From Roseateles sp. (GTDB taxonomy: Bacteria > Pseudomonadota > Gammaproteobacteria > Burkholderiales > Burkholderiaceae_C): a DNA stretch of 64,000 nucleotides. A program made the translations under genes and the position numbers. Positions 8,557 to 17,888 of the stretch are shown piece by piece (within the stretch, counting starts at the first letter, position 1; each line of letters starts with the position of its first letter). The stretch covers positions 1-64,000 of the forward strand of contig JACDQM010000027.1 in NCBI GenBank assembly GCA_015657635.1, given 5' to 3'. The notes beneath the pieces are model-generated. The model searched no databases, had not been told where the DNA came from, and saw nothing but the letters and a program-made list of their open reading frames with translations.

Positions 8557-9144
8557 TCAGCGCCCGCTCGCCTTCAGATGCCCCAGCGGCAGCGCACCGC
8601 CGGCCTTCACTTCGCCCAGCGAGAAGCTGGTGTGGATGTCCTTCACATTGGGCAGGTTCAGCAAGGTGTCGATCGAGAAGCGGCTGAAGGCATCGAGGTC
8701 GGTGGCCATCACCAGCAGCTCGAAGGTGCCGGCGCCCGAGATGTAGTGGCAGGAGATGACCTCGGGCAGCTGGCGGATCGCGTCTTCCAGCACCTTGGTG
8801 TGGGCGCCGGTGTTGCGGTCGGCGTCCAGTCGCACGAAAGCCAGCACGCCCAGGCCGATCTTGCGGCGGTCGATCTCGGCGCGGTAGCCGGTGATGTAGC
8901 CCAGCTCTTCCAGCCAGCGCACGCGCCGCCAGGTGGGTGCCGGCGACAGGCCGATGCGCGTGGCCAGCTCGGCATTCGACAGGCGCGCATCACGCTGCAG
9001 CTCGGCCAGGATGGCGATGTGATAGCGGTCCAGCGCATCGCCCTGTGGGCCGATGGCCGCCGCCTGCTCGTCGAATTCCGGGGACGGCGGCGGCTGATCG
9101 ACGGCTCTCGTGGTTTGCCCTGATCTTGGGTTTTTTGATGCCAA
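8557..9144 (-). CDS. Lrp/AsnC-family transcriptional regulator
   Basis: A 195-residue regulator with a non-conserved N-terminal extension of about 38 residues, then DRYHIAILAELQRDARLSNAEL, the AsnC-type helix-turn-helix (about 39-95, recognition helix near LSPAPTWRRV), and a RAM ligand-binding domain (about 100-185). A second Met is not available near the HTH, so the extension may be real or an over-long start. It is divergent from the indolepyruvate oxidoreductase gene across 211 bp. Because both gene products are linked to amino-acid metabolism, it is a likely regulator of that gene. Confidence 0.9.
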   Translation of the reverse strand: MASKNPRSGQTTRAVDQPPPSPEFDEQAAAIGPQGDALDRYHIAILAELQRDARLSNAELATRIGLSPAPTWRRVRWLEELGYITGYRAEIDRRKIGLGVLAFVRLDADRNTGAHTKVLEDAIRQLPEVISCHYISGAGTFELLVMATDLDAFSRFSIDTLLNLPNVKDIHTSFSLGEVKAGGALPLGHLKASGR

Positions 9145-9194
9145 ATCGAACTCCTGTCGCTGAATCGGGAAAGATTATTGCGCAGCGCCTCGGT

Positions 9195-9234
9195 TTGCCG
9201 GGCAATTTAGAAAGCACCAATCGCAGTGCTTTCT
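9195..9234. promoter_or_regulatory. Two palindromes in lrp-ior intergenic region
   Basis: Between the divergent regulator and oxidoreductase genes sit a perfect 9-bp inverted repeat, AGAAAGCAC-N8-GTGCTTTCT (9209-9234), and immediately before it a short palindrome TTGCC-G-GGCAA (9195-9205). Lrp-type proteins bind palindromic sites, often in tandem. These are therefore candidate operators for the adjacent Lrp/AsnC regulator. No promoter elements could be assigned with confidence. Confidence 0.45.
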
Positions 9235-9355
9235 CTACACTCGCGGCACCCCTCATACAGGCAAACATGACAAGATCTCCGGCAGGCCGCATGCCACAAG
9301 CAAGCGAAGCCCGGTTCGAGCGTCAGCCTGTCAATCCAACGGAGACACCCGCCCC

Positions 9356-12300
9356 ATGAACGCCCCTCTGCCCGAACACATCCTGCGCGCACTGGAAAAG
9401 GTCACGCTGGACGACAAGTACGCGCTGGACCATGGCCGCGCCTTCATGAGCGGTGTGCAGGCGCTGGTGCGACTGCCGATGCTGCAGCGCACGCGCGATG
9501 CGCTGGCCGGGCTGAACACCGCCGGTTTCATCAGCGGCTACCGCGGCTCGCCGCTGGGCGGCTATGACCAGATGCTGATGCAGGCCAAGAAGCATCTGGC
9601 CGCGCAGAACATCGTGTTCCAGCCGGGCGTCAACGAAGAGCTGGGCGCCACCGCGGTGTGGGGCACGCAGCAGCTGGATCTGTTCCCCGAGAAGAAGAAG
9701 TTCGACGGCGTGTTCGGCCTCTGGTACGGCAAGGGGCCAGGTGTTGACCGCTGCATCGACGTGTTCAAGCACGCCAATATGGCCGGCACCTCCAGGCATG
9801 GCGGCGTGATTGCGGTGGCTGGTGACGACCATATCGCCAAGAGCTCCACCGCCGCGCACCAGAGCGACCATGTCTTCAAGGCAGTGGGCTTTCCGGTGTT
9901 CTTCCCGTCGAGCGTCCAGGACATCCTGGACATGGGCCTGCACGCCTTCGCGATGAGCCGTTTCTCCGGCCTGTGGTCGGGCATGAAGACGATCCAGGAG
10001 ATCGTCGAATCCTCGGCCAGCGTCAGCGTGGACCCGGACCGCGTCAACATCCTGCTGCCCGAAGACTTCCAGATGCCTGCGGGCGGCCTGCACATCCGCT
10101 GGCCCGATGCGCCGCTGGAGCAGGAAGCGCGGCTGATGGACTACAAGTGGTACGCGGCCCTGGCCTATGTGCGTGCCAACAAGCTGAACTACAACGTCAT
10201 CGCCACGCCGCAGGACCGCTTTGGCATCATCGCCAGCGGCAAGGCCTGGAACGACACGCGCCAGGCGCTGCACGACCTGGGGCTGGATGACGACACCTGC
10301 CGGCGCCTGGGCATCCGCCTGCACAAGGTCAATGTGGTGTGGCCGCTGGAGGCCACCATCACGCGCGATTTCGCCACCGGCCTGCAGGAGATCCTGGTGG
10401 TCGAGGAGAAGCGCCAGATGATCGAGTACCAGCTCAAGGAAGAGCTGTACAACTGGCGGCCAGACGTGCGCCCGAACGTGCTGGGCAAGTTCGACGAGGT
10501 CGAAGGCGACAACACCGGCGGCGAGTGGAACCAGGCCAACCCCAGCCAGAACTGGCTGCTGCGCCCGCAGGCCGACCTGACGCCGGCCATCATCGCCCGC
10601 GCCATCGCCAAGCGCCTGAAGAAGCTGGGCGTGGACGCCGATGTGCAGGCGCGCCTGGACGCTCGCGTGGCCATCATCGATACCAAGGAGAACGCGCTGA
10701 AGGCCGAAGAGAAGACCGCCGGGGGCGCCGACCGCACGCCCTGGTTCTGCAGCGGCTGCCCGCACAACACCAGCACCCGCGTGCCCGAGGGCTCGCGCGC
10801 CGTGGCCGGCATCGGCTGCCACTACATGGTCAGCTGGATGCCGGGCCGCAGCACCGCCACCTTCACGCAGATGGGCGGCGAGGGCGTGCCCTGGGTGGGC
10901 CAGCAGCCCTTCACCACCGAGAACCACATCTTTGCCAACCTGGGCGATGGCACCTACTTCCACAGCGGCCTGCTGGCGATCCGCCAGAGCATCGCCGCCG
11001 GCGTGAACATCACCTACAAGATCCTCTACAACGACGCGGTCGCGATGACCGGCGGCCAGCAGGTCGGCGAACGTCCCGAGGGTCACACGGTGCTGCAGAT
11101 CATGCAGAGCGTCACCGCCGAGGGCGTCAAGAAGCTGGTGATCGTCACCGACGAGCCGGAGAAGTACAACGGCGTGTCGCTGCTGTCGGGCGTGACGGTG
11201 CACCACCGCGACGAGCTGGACGCGATCCAGCGCCAGTTCCGCGAGATTGCCGGCACCACCGCCATCATCTACGACCAGACCTGCGCCACCGAGAAGCGCC
11301 GCCGCCGCAAGCGCGGCAAGCTGGTCGATCCGGCCAAGCGCGCCTTCATCAACGAGCTGGTCTGCGAAGGCTGTGGCGACTGCTCGGTGCAGAGCAACTG
11401 CCTGTCGGTCGAGCCGCTGGAGACCGATTTCGGCCGCAAGCGCCGCATCAACCAGAACAGCTGCAACAAGGACTACAGCTGCGTGAAGGGCTTCTGCCCG
11501 AGCTTCGTCACCATCGAAGGCGGCCAGCTGAAGAAGCCCAAGAAGGACAAGTCACTCAACCCCTTTGACGCCAGCCTGCCGGCGCTGCCCCAGCCGCTGA
11601 TTCCCAACCCCGAGAAGGCCTGGGGCATCGTGGTGGCGGGCGTCGGTGGCACCGGCGTGATCACCATCGGCCAGCTGCTGGGCATGGCCGCGCATCTGGA
11701 AGGCAAGGGCGTGATCACGCAGGACGCGGCCGGTCTGGCGCAGAAGGGCGGAGCCACCTGGAGCCACATCCAGATCGCCAACGACGAGTCGGCCATCCAC
11801 TGCACCAAGGTCGGCACGGCCGAGGCGGATCTGGTGATCGCCTGCGACGCCATCGTGGCTGCCAACAAGACCACGCTGGCCGTGATGCGCGAGGGCCGCA
11901 GCTATGTGGCGCTGAACACCCACGGTTCGCCGACCGCCAGCCTGGTCAACGATGCCAACTGGAGCTTCCCCGGCGCGGCCTGTGAGAGCGCCGTGGCCAA
12001 GGCAGTGGGCCCGGCGCATCTGGGCGCCTTCGATGCCGAAGAGGTGTCGGTCAAGCTGCTGGGCGATTCGCTCTACACCAACCCGCTGATGCTGGGCTAC
12101 GCCTGGCAGCAGGGCCGGGTGCCGCTGTCCTTTGCCGCGCTGATGCGTGCGATCGAGCTCAACGGCGTGCAGATCGACAACAACAAGGCGGCGTTCGAGT
12201 GGGGCCGTCGCTGCGCGCATGATCTGGCCGCGGTGCAGGCGCTGTATGCCACGCGCCAGGTCATCAACATCGTCAAGCGCCCGGGCCTGGACGAGCTGGT

Positions 12301-12916
12301 CGCCAAGCGCGTCGAGTTCCTGACCGGCTACCAGGACGCCGCCTATGCGCAGACCTACCAGAGCTTTGTCGAGAAGGTGCGTGCCGCCGAGGCGCCGCTG
12401 AACTCGACCCGCCTGGCCGAGGCGGTGGCCAAGTACCTGTTCAAGCTGATGGCCTACAAGGACGAGTACGAAGTGGCGCGTCTGCACACCGACCCGCAGT
12501 TCGTGCAGCAGATCGCGTCGCAGTTTGAAGGCGACTACAAGATCGTGCACCACCTGGCGCCACCGCTGCTGTCCAAGAAGGACGACAAGGGCCTTCTGAT
12601 CAAGCGCCAGTTCGGCGCCTGGGTGCGCCCGGCTTTCGGCCTGCTGGCCAAGCTGAAGGGCCTGCGCGGCACGGCCTTCGACATCTTCGGCCACACCGAA
12701 GAGCGCAAGATGGAGCGCGCGCTGATCAGCGAGTACCGCGCCAGCATCGACGCGCTGCTGGGCAAGGGTCTGACGGCCGAGCGCCTGGCGCTGGCGCTCG
12801 ACGTCGCCCGCATCCCCGAGGACATCCGCGGCTACGGCCATGTGAAGGAGCGCCACGTCAAGGCGGCGCGCGCCAAGTGGGAGCGCCTGATGACGCAGTG
12901 GCGCGAGACCGCCTGA
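9356..12916 (+). CDS. Indolepyruvate ferredoxin oxidoreductase family, fused
   Basis: An 1186-residue fused 2-oxoacid:ferredoxin oxidoreductase that oxidatively decarboxylates aryl or branched 2-oxoacids to acyl-CoA. The order is an N-terminal pyrimidine-binding part (FISGYRGSPLGGYD near residue 60), a thiamine-diphosphate part (CSGCPHNTSTR and following GDGTYFHSG, about 465-540), a ferredoxin-like cluster region (CEGCGDCSVQSNC near 672) and a C-terminal gamma-type domain (GVGGTGVITIGQLLGMAAH near 765). Long single-chain forms like this are known in aerobic proteobacteria, where they degrade amino-acid-derived oxoacids. It is monocistronic, with the Lrp-type regulator divergent. Confidence 0.93.
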   Translation: MNAPLPEHILRALEKVTLDDKYALDHGRAFMSGVQALVRLPMLQRTRDALAGLNTAGFISGYRGSPLGGYDQMLMQAKKHLAAQNIVFQPGVNEELGATAVWGTQQLDLFPEKKKFDGVFGLWYGKGPGVDRCIDVFKHANMAGTSRHGGVIAVAGDDHIAKSSTAAHQSDHVFKAVGFPVFFPSSVQDILDMGLHAFAMSRFSGLWSGMKTIQEIVESSASVSVDPDRVNILLPEDFQMPAGGLHIRWPDAPLEQEARLMDYKWYAALAYVRANKLNYNVIATPQDRFGIIASGKAWNDTRQALHDLGLDDDTCRRLGIRLHKVNVVWPLEATITRDFATGLQEILVVEEKRQMIEYQLKEELYNWRPDVRPNVLGKFDEVEGDNTGGEWNQANPSQNWLLRPQADLTPAIIARAIAKRLKKLGVDADVQARLDARVAIIDTKENALKAEEKTAGGADRTPWFCSGCPHNTSTRVPEGSRAVAGIGCHYMVSWMPGRSTATFTQMGGEGVPWVGQQPFTTENHIFANLGDGTYFHSGLLAIRQSIAAGVNITYKILYNDAVAMTGGQQVGERPEGHTVLQIMQSVTAEGVKKLVIVTDEPEKYNGVSLLSGVTVHHRDELDAIQRQFREIAGTTAIIYDQTCATEKRRRRKRGKLVDPAKRAFINELVCEGCGDCSVQSNCLSVEPLETDFGRKRRINQNSCNKDYSCVKGFCPSFVTIEGGQLKKPKKDKSLNPFDASLPALPQPLIPNPEKAWGIVVAGVGGTGVITIGQLLGMAAHLEGKGVITQDAAGLAQKGGATWSHIQIANDESAIHCTKVGTAEADLVIACDAIVAANKTTLAVMREGRSYVALNTHGSPTASLVNDANWSFPGAACESAVAKAVGPAHLGAFDAEEVSVKLLGDSLYTNPLMLGYAWQQGRVPLSFAALMRAIELNGVQIDNNKAAFEWGRRCAHDLAAVQALYATRQVINIVKRPGLDELVAKRVEFLTGYQDAAYAQTYQSFVEKVRAAEAPLNSTRLAEAVAKYLFKLMAYKDEYEVARLHTDPQFVQQIASQFEGDYKIVHHLAPPLLSKKDDKGLLIKRQFGAWVRPAFGLLAKLKGLRGTAFDIFGHTEERKMERALISEYRASIDALLGKGLTAERLALALDVARIPEDIRGYGHVKERHVKAARAKWERLMTQWRETA

Positions 12917-12938
12917 CGGGCCAGGGCGAGGCGTCGGG

Positions 12939-13775
12939 CTAGGGCGTGATGCCGTAACTCAGTGCCAGCTGTGCGAGCTGGCCGTTCTCGCGCAGCTGAT
13001 CGATGCCGGCGTTCAGGCGCTGCAGCAGCGCCTGCGCCTGCGGGCTCTTCGGGCTCACGCCGATGTGGAAGGCCTGCGCCGGCAGCCCTGGCACCAACCT
13101 GTAGGCCAGGCCCATGCGTTCAAAGTCTGCCAGACCGGCAAGCCGGTAGCCGATCGCCGTCTCCAGACGCTCAGGCACTACGTCGCAGCGGCCGGCCTTG
13201 AGCATCTGGAATGCGTGGCCCACGGTCTTGCCTGTGCCGGTGACATGGGGTGCCTTGGGGTCGACGCCGAAGGGCGCGTAGTTGTAGCCGGCGGCCAGGC
13301 ACAGGCGCTGCTGCGCCAGATCCTCACGCGAGCGCACTGCCGGCGCCGGCCGGTCAGCGTCGTAGAAGTACGCCAGCCGCATCTGGTAGTAGGGCTGGGT
13401 GAAGAGGAACTGGCCTTCGCGTTCCGGGCTGCGCGCGATGTTCAATACCAGGTCCGTGCGACCGCTTTGCACCTGCCGCAGGCAGCGGCGCCAGGGCAGC
13501 AGCTCCAGCGTGAAACCCTCGCCCTGCGGGCCGAGGACGCGCGTGATCACGTCCACCGAAAAACCGGTCAGCCCCGCCGCAGCCTGGCCGCCACGGTCCT
13601 TCCGGAATACATAGGGCGGGCGCTCGGCGTCGTCGTCGCAGACGCTCAGCGCCGGCCGGCCCTGGGCGACAGCCTGTTGCGAAAGCAGCAGCAGCGCCAG
13701 CGAGCAGCCCGCGAGCAGCAGAACATGTCCGGGCGTCGCTCCCGTCCCTCGTGCATGAATTCCCAACGTTTTCAT
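12939..13775 (-). CDS. Family-3 extracellular solute-binding protein
   Basis: A 278-residue periplasmic protein of the SBP_bac_3 (amino-acid/polar compound) type, with a signal sequence containing LLLAGCSLALLLLSQQAVAQ. DAERPPYVFRKD and GFSVDVITRVL are family-like ligand-lobe segments, and RCDVVPERLETAIG lies in the second lobe. No ABC permease or ATPase is adjacent, so it may be an orphan sensor-like binding protein, as many Burkholderiales members are. It converges on the oxidoreductase gene with 22 bp between stops. Confidence 0.8.
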   Translation of the reverse strand: MKTLGIHARGTGATPGHVLLLAGCSLALLLLSQQAVAQGRPALSVCDDDAERPPYVFRKDRGGQAAAGLTGFSVDVITRVLGPQGEGFTLELLPWRRCLRQVQSGRTDLVLNIARSPEREGQFLFTQPYYQMRLAYFYDADRPAPAVRSREDLAQQRLCLAAGYNYAPFGVDPKAPHVTGTGKTVGHAFQMLKAGRCDVVPERLETAIGYRLAGLADFERMGLAYRLVPGLPAQAFHIGVSPKSPQAQALLQRLNAGIDQLRENGQLAQLALSYGITP

Positions 13776-13982
13776 TTCCTTGGCAGCTTAGCAGCGTCGA
13801 ACGCCTGCCATGCGCTGGTCGACCCCCTGGCCAGTGCGGCTGGCACGACCTGACCCCAGCGTCTTGGGTGCCACGGTAATGGCCGACGTGCCCGGGCCGC
13901 AGGCCTGCACTCAGCTTTCACAAGGGCGGCGGAGTGCCCGCCTCGCGCCGTGTGCGGCCAAGCAATTGGGCGCAGAGCCACG

Positions 13983-14010
13983 AAAAAAGGCCCGCGCGAG
14001 GCGGGCCTTT
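13983..14010 (-). terminator. Rho-independent terminator after dctM
   Basis: Ten-base perfect stem AAAGGCCCGC / GCGGGCCTTT with a five-base loop. On the minus strand it is followed by a run of six T, and it lies about 20 bp beyond the dctM stop. Confidence 0.88.
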
Positions 14011-14031
14011 GCGTGGAGCTTGCGCTTGGGC

Positions 14032-16008
14032 TCAGCGCCCGTACAGCACCTGCGGGAGCCACAAGCCGATGGCGGGGAACATGTAGAGCAGCACGATCGC
14101 CATCACCTGGATGCCCATGAAGGGCAGCATGCCGGCAAAGATCTGGTTCAGCGTCACATGCTTGGGCGCCACGCCCTTCAGGTAGAAGGCCGCCATCGCC
14201 ACCGGCGGGCTCAGGAAGGCGGTCTGCAGGTTCAGCGCGACCAGCAGGCCGAAGAACAGCGGGTCGACGCCGAAGTTGTCCAGCAGCGGGATGAAGATGG
14301 GCATGAAGATCACGATGATCTCGGTCCACTCCAGCGGCCAGCCGAGGATGAAGATGATGACCTGACTGAGGATCAGGAACTCGACCTTCGTCAGGTTCAG
14401 GCTCATCACCCAGGTCTCGACCAGCTCCTGGCCGCCCAGCAGCGCAAAGGCGGCCGAGAAGATGGCCGAGCCGACGAACAGCCAGCACACCATGGCACTG
14501 GTCTTGGCGGTGAGGAACACGCTCTCCTTGACCACCTCGAAGGTCAGCTGCTTGTAGGCCACCGCCAGCAAGAAGCCGCCCAGGGCACCGACGGCCGCCG
14601 CCTCGGTCGGCGTGGCCAGGCCCAGCACGATGGAGCCCAGTACCGCCAGGATGAGCACCAGCAGCGGGAAGAAGCTGGACAGCAGCATCTTGAAGATCTC
14701 GAGCCGCGCGAAGCTGAGGATGGCGTAGAAGGCCAGCAGCGAGGCACCGCCAACGCCCAGTCCGATCCAGTAGCCCGTCGGGGCCGGCACGCGCTCGCCG
14801 GACGCTGCGCCTGCGGCCGATGTAGCGGTCGAGGCTGCGGACGGCGGCGCCGCCAAGTCGGGCGCGGCCGCCGGTGCGCTGGCTGCCGCTTCGGCGCCGA
14901 TTTCCTTGAGCTCGCCTTCCGCGGCCGCCTCGCTGGCCGCTTCGCCCGGGGGCTCGGCCAGGTCGCTGCTGCCAACCGGCTCGGCCAGTCCGCCCTCGGC
15001 AGGCGCGCTGCTTTCCGCGCCCATCTCGCTCATCGTGCTGGCCGCGTCTTCGACGGGTACTGCGCGCGTTACGCTGTTGTAGCTGCTCAGCGCCACCACG
15101 GCGTAGAGGATGGCTGGCAGCAGCGCGATGCCCAGCTGCTTGAGCAGATAGCTGGCGGCCACGCCATGGTTGCGCCGGCCCTTGAGTGCGTTGATCAGCA
15201 CCGGCAGCGCACGCTTGACCTGGTCTGCGCCCACTTTCAGCAGTGGCTCGGGCAGGGGCACGAAGCGTTGCTCGGCCGTCAGCGGCGGTGCCATATCGGG
15301 CCGGATCTTGGCCAGCAGGATCACATACAGGATGTACAGGCCAGCCAGCATGAGGCCTGGGAAGAAGGCGCCTGCATAGAGCTGCACCACCGACACGCCA
15401 GCGGTGGCGCCGTAGACGATCAGCATCACCGAGGGCGGGATCAGGATGCCCAGGCAGCCGCCTGCGGTGATGGCGCCGGCCGACAGACGCACGTCGTAGC
15501 CGCCCTTGAGCATCTGCGGCAGCGCCAGCAGGCCCATCAGCGTGACCACCGCGCCGACGATGCCGGTGGCGGTAGCGAACACGGCGCAGGTCACCAGCGT
15601 GGCCACGGCCAGCGAGCCGGGCACGCGGGCCAGCGCCAGGTGCAGGCTGCGGAACAGCTTCTCGATCAGATTGGCCCGCTCGACCAGATAGCCCATGAAG
15701 ACGAAGAGCGGAATCGAGATCAGCACATCGTTGGACATCACCTTGTAGGCCGACTGCACCATCAGGTTCAGGGTCTTGGCGGTGTTTTCCTCGTAGGCGA
15801 TCCAGGTGAAGAGCATGCCCATGCCCATCAGCGTGAAGGCCGTGGGGAAGCCCAGCATGATGGCGACCACCACCAGCGAAAGCATCAGCAGGCCGATATG
15901 GCCGTTGGTGATCTTGGGTGCGGCGATCAGCATGCCGAGTGCTGCCGCGATGATCAGCCCCATCAGGATGAAGCCGAACCAGAGTTCCTTGCGCAACTTG
16001 AATTTCAT
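14032..16008 (-). CDS. dctM: TRAP transporter large permease, with low-complexity insert
   Basis: A 658-residue DctM-type inner-membrane subunit that couples sodium entry to uptake of the solute delivered by the binding protein. Usual DctM length is about 430 residues. The surplus comes from a loop and extra helices in mid-protein, including roughly residues 315-412 made almost entirely of Ala, Pro, Glu, Ser and Gly. Flanking halves look normal (GGCLGILIPPSVMLIVYG near 195; GLATPTEAAAVGALGG after the insert). The reading frame is continuous across the insert, so it is not an assembly join. Its start overlaps the dctQ stop. Confidence 0.92.
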   Translation of the reverse strand: MKFKLRKELWFGFILMGLIIAAALGMLIAAPKITNGHIGLLMLSLVVVAIMLGFPTAFTLMGMGMLFTWIAYEENTAKTLNLMVQSAYKVMSNDVLISIPLFVFMGYLVERANLIEKLFRSLHLALARVPGSLAVATLVTCAVFATATGIVGAVVTLMGLLALPQMLKGGYDVRLSAGAITAGGCLGILIPPSVMLIVYGATAGVSVVQLYAGAFFPGLMLAGLYILYVILLAKIRPDMAPPLTAEQRFVPLPEPLLKVGADQVKRALPVLINALKGRRNHGVAASYLLKQLGIALLPAILYAVVALSSYNSVTRAVPVEDAASTMSEMGAESSAPAEGGLAEPVGSSDLAEPPGEAASEAAAEGELKEIGAEAAASAPAAAPDLAAPPSAASTATSAAGAASGERVPAPTGYWIGLGVGGASLLAFYAILSFARLEIFKMLLSSFFPLLVLILAVLGSIVLGLATPTEAAAVGALGGFLLAVAYKQLTFEVVKESVFLTAKTSAMVCWLFVGSAIFSAAFALLGGQELVETWVMSLNLTKVEFLILSQVIIFILGWPLEWTEIIVIFMPIFIPLLDNFGVDPLFFGLLVALNLQTAFLSPPVAMAAFYLKGVAPKHVTLNQIFAGMLPFMGIQVMAIVLLYMFPAIGLWLPQVLYGR

Positions 16009-16676
16009 GATGCTGCCTTGCCGCCTTCCTTGGCCACCACGTACTGGTCCAGCGCCTCGATGTCGGCGTCCTTCACGTGCACCATTTCCTTGAGCTTCTC
16101 GACGTCGACCTCCTCGACGTCCTCATCGCGCGCCGGCCATTCGCCGGTGCGCAGGCAGATCACGCAGCGCACGATCTCGACCAAGCCCTGCAGCAGCAGC
16201 GCGCCGCCAGCGATCGGGATGATGAACTTGAAGGGGTAGAGCGGCAGCGCATCCGCCGAGAAGGTCTGCTCGCGGATGGCCAGTGACTCCTGCGCGTAGT
16301 TCCAGCCGGCCCAGGTCAGCGCGACGATGCCGGGCAGGAAGAACACGATGTAGAGCGTCAGGTCCACTGCGGCCTGCGTGCGCGGGCGGAAGAAGCCGTA
16401 GAGCACATCGCCGCGCACATGGCCGTTCTTGGAGAGCGTGTAGGCGCCGGCGCACATGAAGAGCGTGCCGTACAGCATGATCTGCGCGTCCAGCACCCAG
16501 GCATGGGGTTTGTTGAGCACATAGCGGGAGAACACCTCCCAGCTGATCAACAGCGTCAGACCGACGACCGACCAGGCAAAGGTCTTGCCGATCAAGGTGG
16601 AGAAGCGGTCCACCGCCAGCAGCAGGTTCTGCATTCGCGAGTCCTTCCAGACATCGAAGGTTTCTGTCTGAGACAA
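16005..16676 (-). CDS. dctQ: TRAP transporter small permease
   Basis: A 223-residue DctQ subunit with four hydrophobic helices (for example LLISWEVFSRYVLN near 45, typical of the family, and AAVDLTLYIVFFLPGIVAL near 110). It has a charged C-terminal tail of about 50 residues (ARDEDVEEVDVEKLKEMV) longer than usual. It stabilises DctM and docks the binding protein. It is the middle gene of dctP-dctQ-dctM on the minus strand. Confidence 0.9.
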   Translation of the reverse strand: MSQTETFDVWKDSRMQNLLLAVDRFSTLIGKTFAWSVVGLTLLISWEVFSRYVLNKPHAWVLDAQIMLYGTLFMCAGAYTLSKNGHVRGDVLYGFFRPRTQAAVDLTLYIVFFLPGIVALTWAGWNYAQESLAIREQTFSADALPLYPFKFIIPIAGGALLLQGLVEIVRCVICLRTGEWPARDEDVEEVDVEKLKEMVHVKDADIEALDQYVVAKEGGKAAS

Positions 16677-16751
16677 ACATGCCGGAGCGCGAAAGAGCGC
16701 TCCGGCAGTCGGGTCAGGGCGAGCTGCTGCAGCCGGCCCTCAAAGCGGGGC

Positions 16752-17888
16752 TCAGCCCTTCTTCGGCTCTGCCTTGCGGCCGAAGTAGTGGTTGTAGGCC
16801 ATCTTGAAATCGACCGTGTAGTCGTTCTGCCATTGGCCGGCGCGGGCGGCGAAGGCGCGCTGGCTGTCCAGGATCTTCTGGAACATCGCGTTCTCGCCAC
16901 CCTTCTTGGCGATGATCTTGTCCCAGGCCGCAAGCTGGCCGCGCAGGATGGCGTCCGGCGTCTTGTAGAACTTGACGCCCTGCTTCTTCAGCTCGATGTA
17001 GTCCGTCGAGTTGCGCTCGATGGCCTTCCAGCTCATGTCGGCACTGGCGGCCTGCACTGCGTACTCGATGATGGCCTTCAGCTCGGCCGGCAGCGCATTC
17101 AGCTTGGTCTTGTTGAACAGGATCTCGAACTGCTCGCCGCTCTGGTGGAAGCTCTGCAACATGCAGTTCTTCACCACATCGGGGAAGCCCAGCAGGCGGT
17201 CGGACGAGGCATTGTTGAACTCGGCGCCGTCGATCAGGCCGCGGTCCAGTGCCGGCACGATCTCACCGCCGGGCAGCGGATTCACCGCCGCACCCATGTC
17301 GGTGTACATGTCCACCGCCAGGCCGACGGTGCGGAACTTCACGCCCTTCAAGTCGTCCGCCTTTGCGATCGGCTTCTTGAACCAGCCGAAAGGCTGGGTG
17401 GGCATGGGGCCGTAGAGGAAGGAGGTCACATCCAGGTTCAGCGACTTGTAGACCTCTTCAAGCAGTTGCTTGCCGCCACCGTAGTTGTGCCAGGCGAGCA
17501 GCATGTTCGGGTCCATGCCGAAGGAGGGCCCGGAGCCCCACAGCGCCAGCGCCGAGTTCTTGCCGTAGTGGTAGGCCACCACGCCGTGGCCGCCGTCCAG
17601 CGTGCCCTTGCTGACGGCATCCAGCAGCTGGAAGGCCGGCACGACCGAGCCGGCGGGCAGGACTTCGATCTTCAGGCGGCCGCCCGCCATGTCGTTGACC
17701 TTCTTGGCGAAGTCGCTGGCGTACTCGTGGAAGATGTCCTTGGCGGGCCAGGTCGACTGGAAACGCAGGCTGGTGGTCTGCGCGGTGGCGATCATCGGCG
17801 CGGCCAGTGCGCCGGCGGCCACGGTGCCGGTGGCGGCCTTCTTCAGGAAGCGGCGGCGCTGGGCCGGGACTTTGGTGTTCTCGCTCAT
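16752..17888 (-). CDS. dctP: TRAP transporter solute-binding protein, TAT signal
   Basis: A 378-residue periplasmic receptor of the DctP family. The N-terminus has a twin-arginine signal (QRRRFLKKAATG, then a hydrophobic Ala-rich stretch ending IATAQT), so it is likely exported folded. LRFQSTWPAKDIFHEYA begins the mature fold, and KGVKFRTVGLAVDMY covers the region around the conserved arginine that contacts carboxylate ligands. The family is related to mannitol/chloroaromatic-type TRAP receptors. The ligand is probably a carboxylate but is not identifiable. I prefer the start MSENTKV; an upstream in-frame Met four codons earlier is possible. Confidence 0.9.
   Translation of the reverse strand: MSENTKVPAQRRRFLKKAATGTVAAGALAAPMIATAQTTSLRFQSTWPAKDIFHEYASDFAKKVNDMAGGRLKIEVLPAGSVVPAFQLLDAVSKGTLDGGHGVVAYHYGKNSALALWGSGPSFGMDPNMLLAWHNYGGGKQLLEEVYKSLNLDVTSFLYGPMPTQPFGWFKKPIAKADDLKGVKFRTVGLAVDMYTDMGAAVNPLPGGEIVPALDRGLIDGAEFNNASSDRLLGFPDVVKNCMLQSFHQSGEQFEILFNKTKLNALPAELKAIIEYAVQAASADMSWKAIERNSTDYIELKKQGVKFYKTPDAILRGQLAAWDKIIAKKGGENAMFQKILDSQRAFAARAGQWQNDYTVDFKMAYNHYFGRKAEPKKG

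Noticed and set aside
9323-11206. Long minus-strand ORF of 627 residues
   Set aside because: It lies entirely opposite the indolepyruvate oxidoreductase gene, is His/Gln/Ala/Gly-biased and has no recognisable motif; a shadow of a high-GC gene.
13810-16239. 809-residue plus-strand ORF
   Set aside because: Antisense to dctM, composed of His/Gln/Asp-rich repeats created by codon bias. The sense frame has clear transporter sequence.
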